From an uncultured Eubacteriales bacterium (GTDB taxonomy: Bacteria > Bacillota > Clostridia > Oscillospirales > Acutalibacteraceae): a stretch of 59,044 bases of DNA. The stretch is from assembly GCA_900314795.1 (NCBI GenBank), contig OMWP01000036.1:1-59044 (forward strand), written 5' to 3'. This document shows, piece after piece, positions 1 through 8,784 of this stretch (within the stretch, counting starts at the first letter, position 1; each line of letters starts with the position of its first letter). Made by a program: the position numbers and the translations under genes. Under the pieces are notes generated by a model. It saw only the letters and a list, made by a program, of their open reading frames with translations, had not been told where the DNA came from and did no database searches.

Positions 1-59
1 ATACGTTTCCTGTTTGATGGCAAACTCGGAGGATTTTGAACGTCACCTCTTGTTTTTTC

Positions 60-180
60 GCATTTCAGCCACACCGAATTGTTGATGAAGCGGAATAGTT
101 GTCCCCTCATCCGACCTTTTCGACTCTTAAAGAGCCGAAAAGCCCACCTTCCCCCCGAGGGGAAGGCAAATCACTGAGCT
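60..180. repeat. Palindrome-rich dispersed repeat, no gene
   Basis: No credible gene lies in the first 199 bases. The stretch holds short inverted repeats: CCTTCCCC followed by GGGGAAGG around 148-166, and TCGACTCTTAAAGAGCCGA around 119-137. Sequences of this kind recur between genes in Oscillospiraceae. I saw no second full copy in this window, so the repeat call rests on family knowledge and on the palindromes. Confidence 0.4.
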
Positions 181-199
181 ACATCTTTTTTAAATTATT

Positions 200-235
200 G
201 GGGCTATCGCACGCTTAATGCGACAGCCCCTTTTT
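200..235. terminator. Rho-independent terminator
   Basis: A near-perfect 12-bp stem, GGGGCTATCGCA pairing with TGCGACAGCCCC, is followed on the plus strand by five T. It lies directly downstream of the minus-strand cstA stop and may serve both directions. The T-run is better for plus-strand transcription. Confidence 0.7.
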
Positions 236-236
236 G

Positions 237-1688
237 TTATGTGGTAAGTTGTTGATTTACTTTGAGGCGTTTGATCAGGAACACCAGATAGATGACAAAG
301 AGGATCGCCGCGAATGCCGCGCCCACAGGATAGGCGATCGCGGTGGAGAGGCGAAAGCCCTCCTGTGCTGCGAGAATGTAGGTCACGCTCACCGCGGACA
401 TAAAGGTCGCGGGCAACGCCGTGATCAGCGAGCCAAAGCGATACTTGCCCTTTTTCAAGAGATACGCGGTCGATACCCATAACGCGATCATGGCGAGGGT
501 CTGGTTGCTCCACGAGAAGTAGCGCCAGATCGTCTGGAAGCCGTTGTCATCGACAATGGCGTACCATGTCAGCAGACCGCCGATCACCAGCAGCGGGATC
601 GTGATGATCAGGCGGTTTTTGATCTTCGTCTGATCGGAATGGAAGGTCTCCGCCAAGATCAGTCGCGCGCTGCGGAACGCCGTATCCCCCGAGGTGATGG
701 GGCAAACGACGACGCCCGCCACCGCGAGGATGCCGCCGAATACGCCGAGTACGCCTGTCGAGATCTCGTAGACAACATTAGACGCGCCGCCCTTGAGCGC
801 CTCATTGAGCAGCTCGGTCGCGCCGTAGAAGGAGACGCCTGCCGCCGCCCATACCAGCGCGATCACCGACTCGGCGATCATCGCGCCGTAAAAGATCGGT
901 CTGCCCTGTTTTTCGGAGGTGATGCACTTGGCGACCATCGGGGACTGGGTCGCGTGAAAGCCCGATATCGCGCCGCAGGCGACCGTGATGAACATATACG
1001 GCCAGACAGGGACGTCGTCGGGATACATATTTTGCAGTGATATCTCGGGGATCGTGTATTCTCCGCCCGAGAACAGGATGCCGCCGATGACGGTCACCGC
1101 CATCAAAATCAGCAGTACGCCGAAAACGGGATAGAGCTTGCCGATCACCTTGTCGATCGGCAGCAGCGTTGCCAAGAGATAGTAGACGAGGATGACGATC
1201 GCCCAGAAGGTGCCGTTCATCCAGTCGGGGGTCAGCTCATCAAGCAGTGCCGCGGGTGAGGTGACGAACACCACGCCGCACAGGATCAGCAGTACCACGG
1301 AGAACACGCGCATGATCCATTTAGCCGCCTTGCCAAGATACGTGCCCGACAGCTCCGCGATGGAAGCGCCGTTGTGTCGGGAGCTGATCATGCCCGACAT
1401 ATAGTCATGCACCGCGCCGCCGAGGATGGAGCCGAATACGATCCAAAGGAACACGACGGGTCCGAACACCGCGCCCATCAGCGCGCCGAAGATCGGCCCC
1501 GTGCCCGCGATGTTGAGCAGCTGGATCAAAAACGACTTCCAGGGCTTCATCGGCACACAATCGACGCCGTCGTTGATCGCGATCGCCGGCGTCTGTCTGT
1601 CGTCGGGAGCAAATACTTTTTCTGTTATTTTGCCGTACACCAGATAGCCGATGATCAGCACGGCAAGAGAGATGAGCAGTGAAATCAT
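237..1688 (-). CDS. cstA: CstA-family carbon starvation/peptide permease
   Basis: A polytopic membrane protein of 483 residues with more than ten hydrophobic segments. It matches the short CstA form of Firmicutes: an early segment with LNIAGTGPIFGALMGA, then HDYMSGMISSRHNG, and later GFHATQSPMVAKC. CstA proteins take up pyruvate or peptides under carbon limitation; the substrate here is not determined. The ATG at 1688 is chosen because AGGAG sits just upstream, while the longer reading frame has no ribosome site. It is monocistronic, with its own promoter at 1719-1748 and a terminator at 200-235. Confidence 0.88.
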   Translation of the reverse strand: MISLLISLAVLIIGYLVYGKITEKVFAPDDRQTPAIAINDGVDCVPMKPWKSFLIQLLNIAGTGPIFGALMGAVFGPVVFLWIVFGSILGGAVHDYMSGMISSRHNGASIAELSGTYLGKAAKWIMRVFSVVLLILCGVVFVTSPAALLDELTPDWMNGTFWAIVILVYYLLATLLPIDKVIGKLYPVFGVLLILMAVTVIGGILFSGGEYTIPEISLQNMYPDDVPVWPYMFITVACGAISGFHATQSPMVAKCITSEKQGRPIFYGAMIAESVIALVWAAAGVSFYGATELLNEALKGGASNVVYEISTGVLGVFGGILAVAGVVVCPITSGDTAFRSARLILAETFHSDQTKIKNRLIITIPLLVIGGLLTWYAIVDDNGFQTIWRYFSWSNQTLAMIALWVSTAYLLKKGKYRFGSLITALPATFMSAVSVTYILAAQEGFRLSTAIAYPVGAAFAAILFVIYLVFLIKRLKVNQQLTT

Positions 1689-1718
1689 AAAATCACTCCT
1701 GTGATAAGAGATAAGTGT

Positions 1719-1748
1719 ATTATACGCCTCGTGAGCGTATGATGTCAA
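1719..1748 (-). promoter_or_regulatory. Sigma-A promoter of cstA
   Basis: Reading the minus strand, TTGACA (1743-1748) and TATAAT (1719-1724) are separated by 18 bases. Both hexamers are perfect. Transcription would start about 20 bases before the cstA ribosome site. Confidence 0.75.
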
Positions 1749-1759
1749 ATTACAATATC

Positions 1760-1798
1760 AAAAAACGGGATGCCGCTCCATCGAGTGACATCCCGTTT
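1760..1798 (-). terminator. Rho-independent terminator of zinc-ribbon gene
   Basis: On the minus strand AAACGGGATG and CATCCCGTTT pair around a 14-base loop and are followed by a run of T. It sits immediately after the stop of the 1801-3819 gene. Confidence 0.8.
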
Positions 1799-1800
1799 AT

Positions 1801-3819
1801 TCAGTCGAGTTTTTGGTGATCGATATGATAGAAATAGAAGTTCTCATCGGAAGGGTTGATGTAGAACGCCGTTTGATCCTTGACAGCCAAGACGGATTGC
1901 GCGTACACACTGCCGATGTTGTTTGCAGAGGTCGCATCATCGTCGATGGCATAGATGGTGTATTTGGTATCGTTGACCGCCATGGCATAGGTTGTGTTTT
2001 TGTCGCGGATGGCGGAGGAATACTTGCCGCCGTATCCCGGCAGAGGGATATGCTCAGTTTTTCCCGATGCAAGGTCGCTCCGCTCGATATCCTGCTTATT
2101 TGCGCCGATGGCATATTTGTCATCAAAATCCTTTATGTTCGTAAGCTCGGACAGTACGGTCGTCTCTTCTGTCGCGATATCATAGCAGCACAGCTTGTAA
2201 TGGACAGAATTCATCACACCCGATGCAAAGTCGGTGTTGATCGTGTAATACAGCTTATCGCCGATCACTTTGAGATTCATGACATTATCTTCGCTGACAT
2301 CCTTGGAGCTTTGTGTCTTTATATCAAAGCAGTGGATCTGATGAACGCCCATACCGCCGCCTGCCGCCATGATCTCACGATAGAAGATCTTGTCGCCGTA
2401 GGACGCGGTCAGGTGAGCGCCGTCACAGAGATACTTCTTCTCACCCGTAGCGGTATTGTAGGAGCAGATCCCCTGTGCGAGTCCCGCCTTATTGCCGTCA
2501 AAGTCATCCGGATAATCGGTATAATAGACGGTATCGCCGACAGCGCAGATCGGTCTGCCTGCTTCAACAAATGACATGAGCTTTTCGTTGGAGCCTGTGC
2601 TCAGATCATACTTGTACATATCATACTGATAGTTTTTGATGGTGGTTGAATAGTAGTTATAGGTAACGGTTTTGTTGAATACGCCGTAGTAGATGACCTG
2701 TCCGTCGGTCGCAAGGTTGGTCGCGGAGCAGGACACAAGTTTTTCGCTCTCGGAATCGGGTGCTTTCTTCCATAGACCGTCGTCGTCTACATAATAGACA
2801 ACATCGTCATATTCGACCAGATAATGATCATGGACAAAATTCCGATCTTTTTCTTCCGCCTTTTCTTCCTTTGCCTCCTGCGATTGAGAAGCGGCGGAGT
2901 CCGGTGTGGATGAATCGCCTACGGGAACGATATCTTCTTTGAGCCGTTTGATCGTTTCATTCTGCTTTTCGGAAATGTCCTCAGATACGTCGGTGAACAG
3001 CTTGTTGAGGTCGTCATCGGATAAGGTCGTGAGGATGACGGTGATTTTTTGATTGCATACAGAATCGATATAATCGTTGTATTCCTTTTCGCTGACCTCT
3101 TTGAATACATCGGAATCGAGGATCACATAGGTGTATTCGTCCTGCGACTCATCATAGGTGCGCTGTGCGAGAGTCTCTTTTTGCAGGCGCGATTTGCCGC
3201 TTTCGTTCTTGCCCTTTGTCAGTCGGAACAGACTGTCTTTGGTTCGTATATAAATGGCATTGTCACCGGTTTTGAACATCGTGTATTCACTGTCTAGTTC
3301 GCCGCAGATGTCGTCCTGCGCGTCTTCTTCGACATCCGTTTTGTTGTCTGTGACACAGTGCAGGTATGGGGTGTTATTCTCATCCTGTGTGATATACAGC
3401 ACATCGGGAATGCCGGAATCGTTGATGTCCACCAGTGCGATGCTGTTGCTATCGTTTTTATCTTCATATTCCGCAATATCATCCCGATGCTGTTCGATGA
3501 TCCGGACATACTTTTGGTATGCCTTTTTCTGTGACATACCGGAATTCAAACGAAAAACGACGAAAAGCACGGTACCCAAAACGACCAAAACCGTCAGGAT
3601 CGAGAAGATGATCACCGTCCACTTGACGGCGTTGTTGCGCTTGGGTGGCATCGGCGGATGGTTCGGATAATAATCCTCGTTTGCGTACCCGGAGGAGGGT
3701 GTGCGATCGTAGGCGGGATATGCTGATGATGCATGGGGATTACCGCCGACAGGCGCGCCGCACCCGGGACAACGCGTCATTCCGTTTTGAAACTCTGTTC
3801 CGCAGTGATAACATTTCAT
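1801..3819 (-). CDS. Zinc-ribbon membrane-anchored beta-propeller-like protein (DUF5050-like)
   Basis: 672 residues. The N-terminus carries a zinc ribbon (CYHCGTEF...RCPGCGAP), then a Pro-rich linker, one membrane segment at about residues 66-90, an acidic middle part and a C-terminal half of repeated YY.D / I.YYGV / DTVYYTDY / DKIFYRE / DKLYYTI blades. That repeat pattern is typical of DUF5050/LRP1-like beta-propellers. The zinc ribbon would be cytoplasmic and the propeller outside. Function unknown; such proteins are common and often duplicated in Clostridia. It is the last gene of a probable operon with the DUF1858 and PHP genes and ends at the terminator at 1760-1798. Confidence 0.7.
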   Translation of the reverse strand: MKCYHCGTEFQNGMTRCPGCGAPVGGNPHASSAYPAYDRTPSSGYANEDYYPNHPPMPPKRNNAVKWTVIIFSILTVLVVLGTVLFVVFRLNSGMSQKKAYQKYVRIIEQHRDDIAEYEDKNDSNSIALVDINDSGIPDVLYITQDENNTPYLHCVTDNKTDVEEDAQDDICGELDSEYTMFKTGDNAIYIRTKDSLFRLTKGKNESGKSRLQKETLAQRTYDESQDEYTYVILDSDVFKEVSEKEYNDYIDSVCNQKITVILTTLSDDDLNKLFTDVSEDISEKQNETIKRLKEDIVPVGDSSTPDSAASQSQEAKEEKAEEKDRNFVHDHYLVEYDDVVYYVDDDGLWKKAPDSESEKLVSCSATNLATDGQVIYYGVFNKTVTYNYYSTTIKNYQYDMYKYDLSTGSNEKLMSFVEAGRPICAVGDTVYYTDYPDDFDGNKAGLAQGICSYNTATGEKKYLCDGAHLTASYGDKIFYREIMAAGGGMGVHQIHCFDIKTQSSKDVSEDNVMNLKVIGDKLYYTINTDFASGVMNSVHYKLCCYDIATEETTVLSELTNIKDFDDKYAIGANKQDIERSDLASGKTEHIPLPGYGGKYSSAIRDKNTTYAMAVNDTKYTIYAIDDDATSANNIGSVYAQSVLAVKDQTAFYINPSDENFYFYHIDHQKLD

Positions 3820-3864
3820 AAGCTAACTCCGTATGATTTATCAGTTTATCGTCGTTTGTGGGAT

Positions 3865-4092
3865 TTATGCCTTGTTATGTTGATCTACCATCCCTTGCAG
3901 CTTTTGCAGCAGCTCCACTGTTGGGATCCCTGCTTTTTTGCTCAGGTCGGCGACGGTCGCCTTTTTGATCATCATTTTGCCGATCGGCGTGTTCACGATC
4001 TTGAAGCGGCTGTCGAGCTTGATCAGCTCCTCGGGCAGCCACGGATATGCCGCGAGGATCTCGGTCAGCTTTGTTTGTTCGTTATAGTTCAT
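3865..4092 (-). CDS. DUF1858 domain protein
   Basis: A 75-residue protein with the DUF1858 pattern: LTEILAAYPWLPEELIKL, then the ...TIADLSKKAGI-like stretch ATVADLSKKAGIPTVELL. The family is a small helical domain often found with redox proteins. The Cys pair seen in the hybrid-cluster-associated branch is absent, so a thiol redox role is unlikely here. It lies 20 bases after the PHP gene and 45 bases before the zinc-ribbon gene on the same strand, which suggests cotranscription. Confidence 0.65.
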   Translation of the reverse strand: MNYNEQTKLTEILAAYPWLPEELIKLDSRFKIVNTPIGKMMIKKATVADLSKKAGIPTVELLQKLQGMVDQHNKA

Positions 4093-4112
4093 CTTTCTCT
4101 TCCTTTATCTCT

Positions 4113-4901
4113 TTATTTGATGTTACGCAGGTTGATCTCGTCGATGGTCACGGGCGTGATACCGCGCTTTAGGAGATTTTGCTCACATTCGCGGTAGATG
4201 GCGTGGTCAAGCAACAGCTCGGGTGTATGCGCGTCATAGCCGATGACCGTCTTGTTGCCGATCTTTGCGACGATATCCCAGAATATCGGGTTCGGGTAAC
4301 AGCGCTTGTTCAGATAGCCGAGGATGTTGTACTCGAGCGGGATGTCATGCGCCCCCGCAAAGCGGCAGAGTTCTGTCATCTGCTCAATGTAAAAAGCGGG
4401 ATCGCCCTCATACCAGACGGTGTCGGGATGCGCCAGATAGGTGAACGCGCCTGTCGATAAACCCTCCTTGACCTGGGCGACATACTGCGCGAGGTATTCT
4501 TCTTTTTTGCCTCTCTCTGCGACATAGTACGAGCCCTCGTCGTATTCATTTCCGACAAAATGCTGACCCATGATCATGTAGTCGAGGTGGAGAGGTTTGA
4601 CAAATTCGATCAGCCGATCAAAGGTCTTAGGGTAGTACTCTGTTTCAAATCCGAGCAGAATATGGATATCGGACGCGTATTCCTTTTGCAGGGCACGGAT
4701 ACTCTCGGCGTATTCCTGCGCCTGTTCGGGGAACATGCGAAAATGGCTGTAGTAGTCATCGACAGGGAAGAACTGGGGACAATGATCGGCAAATCCGAGT
4801 GTTTTGAGCCCTGCCTTGATCGCCGCCTCAACATACTCTCTGTCCTCGCCGACGGCGTGGTGACAGCGTGTCGTATGCGTATGCAGATTGTAGTCCGCCA
4901 T
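4113..4901 (-). CDS. Histidinol-phosphatase, PHP type (HisK-like)
   Basis: 262 residues of a PHP-domain phosphoesterase. It shows the metal-binding N-terminal HTHTTRCHHAVGE, then FADHCP, GFETEY, MGQHFV, LAHPDTV and a late GYDAHTP, in the order found in HisK-type histidinol-phosphate phosphatases (histidine biosynthesis, EC 3.1.3.15). No other his gene is near, so a different phosphoester substrate is possible. The start at 4901 follows AAAGGGG; the longer frame runs into a repeat. Promoter at 4933-4961. Confidence 0.78.
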   Translation of the reverse strand: MADYNLHTHTTRCHHAVGEDREYVEAAIKAGLKTLGFADHCPQFFPVDDYYSHFRMFPEQAQEYAESIRALQKEYASDIHILLGFETEYYPKTFDRLIEFVKPLHLDYMIMGQHFVGNEYDEGSYYVAERGKKEEYLAQYVAQVKEGLSTGAFTYLAHPDTVWYEGDPAFYIEQMTELCRFAGAHDIPLEYNILGYLNKRCYPNPIFWDIVAKIGNKTVIGYDAHTPELLLDHAIYRECEQNLLKRGITPVTIDEINLRNIK

Positions 4902-4932
4902 TCTTATCCCCCTTTCGTTAAAATCTGATTGT

Positions 4933-4961
4933 ATCATAACAAATACGAGTCGTTTTGTCCA
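4933..4961 (-). promoter_or_regulatory. Promoter of PHP/DUF1858/zinc-ribbon operon
   Basis: On the minus strand TGGACA (4956-4961), 17 bases, TATGAT (4933-4938). Each hexamer has one mismatch to consensus. Confidence 0.6.
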
Positions 4962-4987
4962 GAACAATTGTAGCGCCATGTATAATA

Positions 4988-5037
4988 GTCGTTGCGAAGC
5001 CCCTTGGCACACGGCAAGGGGCTGTGGCAATCTCAAC
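4988..5037. repeat. Palindromic dispersed repeat (GTTGCGAAG...TGGCAATCTCAAC), copy 1
   Basis: Conserved ends GTCGTTGCGAAG and CTGTGGCAATCTCAAC flank a stem, CCCCTTG paired with CAAGGGG. Related copies with other stem sequences lie at 8331-8432, 50376-50424 and 58273-58406. Confidence 0.7.
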
Positions 5038-5041
5038 AAAT

Positions 5042-5074
5042 AAAAAAAGAGACTCCCTTTTCGGGAGCCTCATG
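5042..5074 (-). terminator. Rho-independent terminator of beta-helix lipoprotein gene
   Basis: Reading minus, GGCTCCC GAAAA GGGAGTC is followed by CTCTTTTTTT. It lies 25 bases after the stop at 5101. Confidence 0.8.
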
Positions 5075-5100
5075 AGGATGGAAAATGAAGAAAAAGATGA

Positions 5101-6558
5101 TCAGTTATTAGGTTTTTCGGGAGGTGTGCCGTGATCGGAGCCGCCGGAGCCACCCTCACCGGGCTTATCGGGAGGCGTACTGCCGCCGCCGTGACCGCCG
5201 CCGGTCGATACGACCGCGATCGCTTCTCCTGTCGAAGCTGTGCCTGCTGTGTACGCCTTGCCGTTCACATAGAGGGTGTGACCGTTGAGGTCGATGCTGT
5301 CTGCGTCACAGGTCAGCGAGGTAATGTAGCTATCAGCTGTGAGCGTCCATTTCGCACCGCCGCTGAGGTCGACATAGACCTCGCCCGCTTCACCGGAGCT
5401 GTTGATCGCGCCGCTGAAGACAGAGCTGTCGGAGAGGTAGAGGTTGAGGTGGGATACATCGTCCACGACCATGTCGCCGTTGATGGTCTGCTGTTTGGCG
5501 TTCATGGTGACCTGGCCGCCGTTTTTGCCGTCGCTGCCCCAGCCGGCTGCCGCCGCTCTGAGGAATACGCCTTCCGCGTCATTATTGGTGATGGTCGCGT
5601 TGGTAAGGTTGATGTCGGTCGCGGTGTTGTTGACGAAGAACACATCGCCGTTTGCGTTCGTGAGCGTACCGCCGTTCATCGTGAAGGACGAGGTGCCTTC
5701 TGCCGCGTCGCCGGACATGCTCTGATAGATCATGACCGCCTGATAATAAGAGGATTTGTCGCTGTTTTTCTTGTTATTATCGGCGTTGAGATTGACGTTG
5801 TTCAGCGTGACGCTGTTCTTGCCTTCGACGACTACGCCCTGTGAGGCGGTAGAGGTCATCTCGGCGTTGGATACCGTGATGTCGGCGGTGGAGTAGATGA
5901 CAGGTGAGCCGGTGCCCGAGGTGGTGTAATAGCCGCCGTTCACGTTGACGGTACCGCCGCCGCGGTCGGAGCGGATCGCCGCCGAGGAGTTGCCTGAGGT
6001 ATTGATGGTGAGGTTAGTGGCATTCATCGTGCCGCCGCCGGTCGTCATCAAGCCGCCCGAGCAGTTGCCTGCGGTCTCGATGTAGGAATCCTTGATGTTG
6101 ACGGTCGTGCCCTCGCCGTAGCTGAACACGCCGTTGGCGTGCTTGCCGTCGGACTTGACAACGATCTCGCTTAAATCAAGCGTGCCGCCATTGGTGGCGA
6201 AGATCGCGGCGTTATCGCCGTAGAAGTCGGCTTCATCATTCTCACTGCTGTCGCCGCTCTTGACGACCTTGACATTCTGGTAGCTTGCCTTTTCACCGTC
6301 AGCCGTGATGGCATGCTCGCCGCCGGTCGTATTTTCAATGGTTTGGGTGGTGTTGACATCCGCTTCTGTGAGCTTTTTCGCGGTCGATCCTGCCTGATCC
6401 GCCGTACTCGCAGCGGTGGATTGGATCGCTTCATCTATGGTGGCGATGGTAGCCTGCGTCGCCTCAGTGTTGCCGGTTTGATTGCCGCAAGCCGCCAGCG
6501 GTAATGCCATGAGTGCGGCAAGTATGATCGCGAGTCTTTTTTTCTGTATGTTTTTCAT
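5101..6558 (-). CDS. Secreted beta-helix lipoprotein
   Basis: 485 residues. A type II signal peptide (KKR, hydrophobic core, lipobox LAAC, lipid Cys24) is followed by a low-complexity A/T/Q linker. From about residue 70 to 420 come short repeats such as GGTLDLSEIVVKS, GGTMNATNLTINTSG and GGTVNVNGGYYTTSG, the signature of a right-handed parallel beta-helix. The C-terminus is a Gly/Pro/His-rich tail. It is surface-anchored and probably binds or modifies carbohydrate, or is structural. The start at 6558 has AGGAGG. A MITE ends about 14 bases upstream of the start, so its promoter must read through or lie in that element. Confidence 0.7.
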   Translation of the reverse strand: MKNIQKKRLAIILAALMALPLAACGNQTGNTEATQATIATIDEAIQSTAASTADQAGSTAKKLTEADVNTTQTIENTTGGEHAITADGEKASYQNVKVVKSGDSSENDEADFYGDNAAIFATNGGTLDLSEIVVKSDGKHANGVFSYGEGTTVNIKDSYIETAGNCSGGLMTTGGGTMNATNLTINTSGNSSAAIRSDRGGGTVNVNGGYYTTSGTGSPVIYSTADITVSNAEMTSTASQGVVVEGKNSVTLNNVNLNADNNKKNSDKSSYYQAVMIYQSMSGDAAEGTSSFTMNGGTLTNANGDVFFVNNTATDINLTNATITNNDAEGVFLRAAAAGWGSDGKNGGQVTMNAKQQTINGDMVVDDVSHLNLYLSDSSVFSGAINSSGEAGEVYVDLSGGAKWTLTADSYITSLTCDADSIDLNGHTLYVNGKAYTAGTASTGEAIAVVSTGGGHGGGSTPPDKPGEGGSGGSDHGTPPEKPNN

Positions 6559-6572
6559 AGGATGACCTCCTT

Positions 6573-6733
6573 ATACTAATCCTTAATAAAAACCTTTATC
6601 ATCTATTGCGCTATATTACGTATAGCTTTGTTGGGCTTCTTGACAGGCGCCAGCCTGCCTGCGTCGCCCCCCGCCGCGCTATCCGAAATATATCACTAAT
6701 ATCTGATTAAATCTTTTTATCAAGGATTAGTAT
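6573..6733. mobile_element. MITE, ATACTAAT family, copy 1 (161 bp)
   Basis: Terminal inverted repeats of 20 bp with one mismatch: ATACTAATCCTTAATAAAAA at one end against ATACTAATCCTTGATAAAAA read from the other strand. TTA flanks both sides if the element begins at TACTAAT. It shares the internal stretch TATAGCTTTGTTGGGC plus TTGACAGGCGCCAGC with the copy at 44431-44632. It encodes nothing. It ends just before the ribosome site of the lipoprotein gene. Confidence 0.75.
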
Positions 6734-6819
6734 TACTTTTTGATTGTAAACAAATCATAACATGTGATATTGAAAATCATTTGAACACAATGTGAAAAAC
6801 AGGTGAAAATTATCATACA

Positions 6820-6853
6820 GAAAAGGAGCCCTCGTGAGAGAGCTCCTTTGTCG
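6820..6853 (-). terminator. Terminator of flavin reductase gene
   Basis: On the minus strand AAAGGAGCTCTC and GAGGGCTCCTTTT form a stem with a short T-run, just after the stop at 6869. Confidence 0.6.
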
Positions 6854-6868
6854 GTGTCATGATGGGAA

Positions 6869-7453
6869 TTAATCTGCCTGTGCCGCTGTCATCAGGTCTT
6901 TGCCGGCGTTCCATGCCTTGCCGACCTTATCGCCGACGACATAGTAGCCTGAGCGGAACTGGTCAAAGATCAGGGCGTTCAGCTTTTCGGGGACGATCTT
7001 GCCGTCCTCGGCGATGACTGCCTCGTCCGCGCTGACGTTGACGATCGTGCCGACGACCGCGTGCAGGTTGTCGGTCTGTGTGACCTCGGCAAGCTCGCAC
7101 TCGATCGTCAGGGGGAACTCTGTGATGATCGGCGCGTTGACGTGGGTGCTCTTTTCCGCATGGCAGCCGGATTTGACGAACTTATCGGGCATCTTGTTGC
7201 CGGTCGCGATACCGAAGAAGTCAGCCTCGTCCATATGCTCCTTGTCGGCGATGCTGACGGTGAATGCCTTGGTTTGGCGGATCGCCTTGGTGGTGGCGTG
7301 ATCCTCATTGATGAACAGCGCGATCTTATCCATGCCGCTGATCATGCCCCATGCGGCGTTCATCGCCTGTACGGTGCCGTTCTCGTCATAGGCGGCGACG
7401 ATCAGTACGGGCATCGGATAGACGGCGGGCAGTTTTCCTAAATCTTTTCTCAT
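6869..7453 (-). CDS. Flavin reductase-like / flavoredoxin family protein
   Basis: 194 residues with the FMN-binding split-barrel fold of flavin reductases: LPAVYPMPVLIVAAYDENG at the start, then MNAAWGMISGM, KAFTVSIADKEHMDEADFFG and a C-terminal ALIFDQFRSGYYVVGD. Members bind FMN and reduce flavins or act as flavoredoxins in anaerobes. The start at 7453 is set by AGGAGG; a much longer frame upstream has no ribosome site. It is 35 bases downstream of the cupin gene on the same strand and shares its promoter. Confidence 0.82.
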   Translation of the reverse strand: MRKDLGKLPAVYPMPVLIVAAYDENGTVQAMNAAWGMISGMDKIALFINEDHATTKAIRQTKAFTVSIADKEHMDEADFFGIATGNKMPDKFVKSGCHAEKSTHVNAPIITEFPLTIECELAEVTQTDNLHAVVGTIVNVSADEAVIAEDGKIVPEKLNALIFDQFRSGYYVVGDKVGKAWNAGKDLMTAAQAD

Positions 7454-7488
7454 GATGAAACCTCCTATAGATAATATAATAATGCAGT

Positions 7489-8238
7489 TTACAGACGGGC
7501 GTATTCTTCGTCGGAGACGGGCTCGCACCATTCGGTGGACGCGTTCTCGCCGCTGATCTCCAGCGCTAAGTGGGAGAACCAGCTGTCCTTCGCCGCGCCG
7601 TGCCAGTGCTTGACGTTGGGCGGGATGTTGACGACGGAGCCTTCCTGCAATTCGACGGCTTCCTTGCCCTCTTCCTGATACCAGCCCCTGCCACCGACGC
7701 AGATCAGCATCTGACCGCCGCCCGAGGTGGCATGGTGGATGTGCCAGTTGTTGCGGCACGAGGGCTCAAAGGTGACGTTGAACACGGGCACCTGCTGTGT
7801 GGAGAGAGGCGCAAGATAGCTCTGTCCGATGAAGTAATCGCCGTAGGGATTCGGCTCTCCGATGGGGAAGAAGATCTCGTTTTGGAACTTATCCTTTTCA
7901 CTCAGAGCGGGGGCTTCTTCGTTCCAGACCTCTTTGGCGAGGCGGAACACCGCCCAGCCCTTCGGCCAGCCGACGTACATCGTCGCGTGGGTGATGATCG
8001 CGGCGATCTCTTCCTTGGTCACGCCGTGAGCCTTGGCGTTTTGCAGATGGTAGGAGAGGGAGGAATCGGTGATGCCCGACGCCATCAGCGATACGACCGT
8101 GATGATACATTTGGTCTTGACGTCAATTGCTTCTTCATTCCAGACTTCACCGAACAGTACGTCATCATTCAGATGCGCGAACATCGGCGAGAATTCGCCG
8201 AGCTGATCCCTGCCCGCGGTCTGTGTGATCTTTTTCAT
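7489..8238 (-). CDS. Carboxymuconolactone decarboxylase-like domain + cupin fusion
   Basis: 249 residues in two domains. Residues 1-100 look like an AhpD/carboxymuconolactone decarboxylase helical domain (VKTKCIITVVSLMASG, YHLQNAKAHGVTKEEI, HATMYVGWPKGWAVF) without the CxxC of peroxidase members. Residues 130-240 form a cupin with metal-binding His (NWHIHHATSGGGQ, NIPPNVKHWHGA). Such fusions are usual in Firmicutes redox clusters; the substrate is unknown. The ATG at 8238 is preferred to one 18 bases upstream that lacks a ribosome site. Confidence 0.8.
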   Translation of the reverse strand: MKKITQTAGRDQLGEFSPMFAHLNDDVLFGEVWNEEAIDVKTKCIITVVSLMASGITDSSLSYHLQNAKAHGVTKEEIAAIITHATMYVGWPKGWAVFRLAKEVWNEEAPALSEKDKFQNEIFFPIGEPNPYGDYFIGQSYLAPLSTQQVPVFNVTFEPSCRNNWHIHHATSGGGQMLICVGGRGWYQEEGKEAVELQEGSVVNIPPNVKHWHGAAKDSWFSHLALEISGENASTEWCEPVSDEEYARL

Positions 8239-8265
8239 AGTATCAGTCCTTTGCATTTTTCTTTT

Positions 8266-8294
8266 ATTATACCGAACCGATCCTCATTCTTCAA
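8266..8294 (-). promoter_or_regulatory. Promoter of cupin/flavin reductase operon
   Basis: Minus strand: TTGAAG (8289-8294), 17 bases, perfect TATAAT (8266-8271). Confidence 0.65.
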
Positions 8295-8330
8295 GTGCTT
8301 AATACGATCCGTTGCGTTTTTTATGAAATA

Positions 8331-8432
8331 TTCATTGCGAGGGGCGCAAAGGTTAAGGTTGAGATTGCTACGTCGGAACCATGTTCCTCCTCGCATGACA
8401 ATCTGAAATGCGCCCCGTTGCAATCTCAACCG
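8331..8432. repeat. Nested palindromic dispersed repeat, copy 2
   Basis: The outer element runs from TTCATTGCGAGGGGCGCA to TGCGCCCCGTTGCAATCTCAACC. An inner copy in the opposite orientation starts at GGTTGAGATTGC and ends near CGCATGACAATC. It looks like one repeat inserted in another. No gene lies here. Confidence 0.6.
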
Positions 8433-8486
8433 ATGATAGCCCCGCTCAGCAGCGCATCGCGCACGATTTCTTGTGGACTGAATATA

Positions 8487-8738
8487 TTATATGATAGCGG
8501 GATTCTCGACGATCTCGATATTATGCGTGAGGATATCGACATATTGCAGCGAGTGGGTTCTCGGTATACCGGTGGTGGTTTCTTCGATACAGAAGATGTT
8601 TTTATAGACCCCTTTGATCTCAACAAGATCGTTTTTCAGCTCCAATCGCGGATGAGTCAATCTCACGTTGATATGGATCTTCGGGGAAGTAGCGTACAGG
8701 TATGCGACCTTTTTCTTGATTTTGTCCAGTTGTGTCAT
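8487..8738 (-). CDS. Veg-like protein (DUF1021 family)
   Basis: 83 residues, MTQLDKIKKKVAYLYATSP... with the core GVYKNIFCIEE followed by LQYVDILTHNIEI. That core matches the Veg family of Firmicutes (a small beta-barrel protein implicated in biofilm and spore outgrowth), as in the pattern GVL..YP.IFVV....SYtDVLT..VEI. The N-terminal half is divergent. The ATG at 8738 is preferred over one 27 bases upstream because AGAAGG precedes it. It has a strong promoter and a hairpin leader, as befits a highly expressed small gene. Confidence 0.55.
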   Translation of the reverse strand: MTQLDKIKKKVAYLYATSPKIHINVRLTHPRLELKNDLVEIKGVYKNIFCIEETTTGIPRTHSLQYVDILTHNIEIVENPAII

Positions 8739-8784
8739 GATGAAGCCTTCTTTCTGATGATTCACGTTATTCGTTCTATGACAA

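Noticed and set aside
1-199. Possible end of an upstream gene
   Set aside because: No frame stays open with plausible protein features; palindromes dominate.
5131-5844. Long open frame antisense to the beta-helix lipoprotein, and similar antisense frames elsewhere
   Set aside because: These are shadows of GC-rich genes on the other strand with no ribosome sites or family features.
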